Source: Aquidulcibacter sp. | Lineage (GTDB): Bacteria; Pseudomonadota; Alphaproteobacteria; Caulobacterales; Aquidulcibacteraceae | Assembly: GCA_027532555.1 (NCBI GenBank) | Contig: JAPZTJ010000062.1 | Location: 1 to 36,282, forward strand | Reading direction: 5' to 3' | DNA: 36,282 bases | Part shown: positions 34,806 to 36,282 of the stretch, one piece after another | Numbering within the stretch: position 1 is the first letter of the stretch | How the letters are laid out: every line of letters begins with the position of its first letter | Program-made: the position numbers and the translations under genes | The notes under the pieces: generated by a model | What the model was told of the DNA's origin: nothing | Seen by the model: the letters and a program-made list of their open reading frames with translations, nothing else | Databases searched by the model: none

Positions 34806-34822
34806 TGCGGGTTTCGTGCCAA
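34806..34822 (-). promoter_or_regulatory. sigma-54-like promoter upstream of hfaD-like gene
   Basis: On the minus strand TTGGCACGAAACCCGCA matches the RpoN consensus TTGGCACRN4TTGCW with the GG-N10-GC spacing exact and only the TT before GC replaced by CC. It lies 66 bases before the ATG. Activity is inferred. Confidence 0.5.
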
Positions 34823-34875
34823 TGACGGGAGTTTGAGTTAAAGAATTCTCCTAAAGCGGGAAATAGGCAGTCGTT

Positions 34876-35907
34876 TCAATCCAAGTCGAGCGACTGGCGC
34901 AAGCGCGCCTTGATCCTTTTCAAGCTGTCTGGCGTGATTGGACCAAAAACCCCGCGCGCCACTTCTGGGATATGGGCCATGGGGTCTTCGTCAGATTGGA
35001 AGATATAATGGTCGAAGATGGCTTTCCAGGCTTGCTTTTCGGCCTTGGGTAGGTCGCGCAAGGTTAGAAGGGCGTGTTGGAGCGTCAGGCTTGGGGTCAC
35101 TAAATGTTCAGGGCCATCGCGCCACCAAAAATTCACCAACATGCCAACTGGGGTCAGCGACTCCACATGATGGATCCATAAGCTGGGCATATACAAAACG
35201 TCCCCAGGCTCTAAGTCTGCAATTTGGGCTGCTTCGATGGCCTCTATAAAACGCGGGTGGGTTGTGAGATCTGGATCGGTAATGTTCACCAACGAAATCG
35301 GTTGGCCGGCTAAGGTGTGATCGAGTGGGCCGATATAGAGGTTCTTCAACTGTTCAATTGGGAACAGTGTAAAGCGCCGCTTGCCAGCAACCACACAGGC
35401 TAAGTTTTGCGGCAGATCCCAGTGGGCAGCTGTGCGGGTCTGATTGCCAATCCACAGGGAAACCTTTGTAGCGATGTTTGGCTCGAGCAAGGGCATCGGG
35501 CATTCCATCGATAAAGTAGGGAAAAATTGCGGAAAGGGCAGGGCACCTGCATACATGCTAGGCGGGTTCTCTACGTCGCGCAGTCGCAGGAGAATGCTCA
35601 AAAGTGTTTCTACAGAGGCAGAGCGCACGTCGAAATTGAATTCTTGAAGGTCAGGCCCATAGCCAAAGCGCCCTTTGATTTCAGGCGGCGCAAAAAAACA
35701 ATTGGCCGGAGCGTCTGTCGCATGACGGGCGACATAAGCGCAGACTTCCTGATCGGATATCAAACCAGCTTTAACAATTGGCCAGTCGCGGACAAGGCCG
35801 CGCAGGATAGCGGGCTTTTGTGCGGGTTGGATCGTGCTCTGGAAGAGGGGCAAATCAACCTTTTCATAGGTCGTGACCGACTTACAATGTGACCAATCCA
35901 CAGCCAT
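34876..35907 (-). CDS. cupin-like domain (JmjC/Cupin_8) protein
   Basis: A 343-residue protein of the cupin-like family that includes iron/2-oxoglutarate dioxygenases (FIH/JmjC-like). The metal triad is visible as His162-x-Asp164 (AHWDLPQN) and His246 or His247 (SLWIHHVES), with GKRRFTLFP (174-182) between. The substrate is unknown; hydroxylation of a protein or peptide is a possibility. ATG 35907 is chosen because GGGG stands about 9 bases upstream, while the ATG at 35940 lies directly behind a terminator U-tract and lacks a ribosome site. It stands between the hfaB-like and hfaD-like genes, an unusual interruption of the anchor cluster. Confidence 0.85.
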   Translation of the reverse strand: MAVDWSHCKSVTTYEKVDLPLFQSTIQPAQKPAILRGLVRDWPIVKAGLISDQEVCAYVARHATDAPANCFFAPPEIKGRFGYGPDLQEFNFDVRSASVETLLSILLRLRDVENPPSMYAGALPFPQFFPTLSMECPMPLLEPNIATKVSLWIGNQTRTAAHWDLPQNLACVVAGKRRFTLFPIEQLKNLYIGPLDHTLAGQPISLVNITDPDLTTHPRFIEAIEAAQIADLEPGDVLYMPSLWIHHVESLTPVGMLVNFWWRDGPEHLVTPSLTLQHALLTLRDLPKAEKQAWKAIFDHYIFQSDEDPMAHIPEVARGVFGPITPDSLKRIKARLRQSLDLD

Positions 35908-35943
35908 GGTGCTTTTCCCCATCCGTTTCACCTTGCGCATAGC

Positions 35944-35973
35944 AAAAGAGCGGCCTTGATGGGCCGCTCTTTG
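35944..35973. terminator. bidirectional terminator after hfaB-like gene
   Basis: Perfect 11-bp stem AAAGAGCGGCC (35945-35955) / GGCCGCTCTTT (35962-35972) with loop TTGATG. On the minus strand it is followed by TTTT, 33 bases after the hfaB-like stop, and ends about 40 bases before the cupin-like start. Confidence 0.85.
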
Positions 35974-36005
35974 TCATGGTGTCAATGTGTCATGGAACGA
36001 CTGTT

Positions 36006-36282
36006 TTAGTTGCGTGTACCGCGGAGTGAGCGTGAGACGCGTTTATCGCGTGTATCGTTCCAGTTATTGGGGTTGGTGCGTGCGGCGGCACCGGCTGCGG
36101 TGGCGTCGGAGCGTGGGACGAAGGCACCTGTGTTGCCGATGGGGCCCATGGGGTCGCCTTTGGGTCCGAAGGCACCTTGGCAAGCGCTAGCGCCTGGGAC
36201 GCCATAGATGTTGGACATCATTTCCACAACGGCGCGTTCAACGACGGAGCGGACGGCGAGTTGGACGGGCTCTTGGCTACGA
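36006..36282 (-). CDS. hfaB: HfaB-like (CsgG family) protein, C-terminal part
   Basis: The last 91 codons of a gene running beyond the right edge. The visible N-terminal part SQEPVQLAVRSVVERAVVEM matches the final helix of CsgG/HfaB outer-membrane exporters, followed by SNIYGVP and a Gly/Pro/Asn-rich tail (GPKGDPMGPIGNTG). HfaB is the lipoprotein secretin-like pore through which HfaA and HfaD reach the surface. The 5' part, signal peptide and any hfaA upstream are out of view. It ends just before a strong terminator. Assignment rests on the short helix plus the hfaD-like neighbour. Confidence 0.6.
   Translation of the reverse strand, partial: RSQEPVQLAVRSVVERAVVEMMSNIYGVPGASACQGAFGPKGDPMGPIGNTGAFVPRSDATAAGAAARTNPNNWNDTRDKRVSRSLRGTRN

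Noticed and set aside
1-36282. CRISPR array, rRNA or tRNA genes
   Set aside because: No regularly spaced direct repeats, and no rRNA or tRNA consensus was recognised by eye.

Overview
The window reads as a chromosomal segment of a stalk- or holdfast-bearing alphaproteobacterium, most like Caulobacterales (Caulobacteraceae or Hyphomonadaceae-type). The main reasons are the holdfast-anchor genes at the right edge (an HfaD-like protein and the C-terminal end of a CsgG/HfaB-like protein). The alphaproteobacterial-style SecA, a DUF3126 protein, a large TonB-dependent receptor and moderate-to-high G+C agree with this. The exact genus cannot be fixed from the sequence.

Layout. (1) About 1-5480 is accessory DNA, visibly richer in A/T than the rest: an ArdA-type antirestriction gene, an AbiE-type (AbiEi/AbiEii) phage-defence toxin-antitoxin pair with a good operator-like inverted repeat, an unrecognised 241-residue gene, and on the other strand a mobilization pair (mobC and relaxase) with an oriT-like inverted repeat upstream. 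No integrase, att site or second boundary is visible, so this is probably the right part of an integrated mobilizable element. (2) 5607-14852 holds a Tat-exported NamZ/DUF1343 protein, TspO, an anchored hypothetical, a secreted M17 aminopeptidase convergent with a TonB-dependent receptor, dapB and a small secreted protein. (3) 14853-15998 is about 1.1 kb without a convincing gene, packed with REP-like palindromes and other hairpins. (4) 15999-24372 carries a GMC oxidoreductase, an enoyl-CoA hydratase, secA, a lipoprotein beta-propeller phytase, a gamma-type carbonic anhydrase and a PhoH-like ATPase. (5) 24438-27793 is a minus-strand run folP-thiD-nucleotidyltransferase-phzF-DUF3126, tightly packed in its middle. 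(6) 27886-31900 carries an ABC-2 permease and the arginine pair argD-argF, with hslO overlapping argF by 4 bases. (7) 31941-33466 is an apparently intact IS1182-type insertion sequence that landed in the shared hslO/hfaD terminator. (8) 33511-36282 is the holdfast-anchor region: hfaD-like gene, a cupin-like (Cupin_8) gene, and the 3' end of an hfaB-like gene cut by the window edge.

How they work together. Arginine biosynthesis (ArgD, ArgF) is transcribed with the redox chaperone HslO. FolP and ThiD, folate and thiamine steps, share a probable operon. The secreted phytase, aminopeptidase, NamZ-like hydrolase and TonB receptor together suggest scavenging of phosphate, peptides and peptidoglycan fragments from dilute environments, which fits a surface-attached oligotroph.

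The most interesting unexplained signals are: two mutually exclusive hairpins over the secA start; a TonB-receptor ORF that reads through its own terminator, which carries a 13-bp tandem duplication; an IS inside a bidirectional terminator; a sigma-54-like promoter in front of the repeat-rich hfaD-like gene; the antirestriction/abortive-infection/mobilization module with its unknown 241-residue member; and a hairpin-rich 0.5-kb stretch that could encode a structured RNA.
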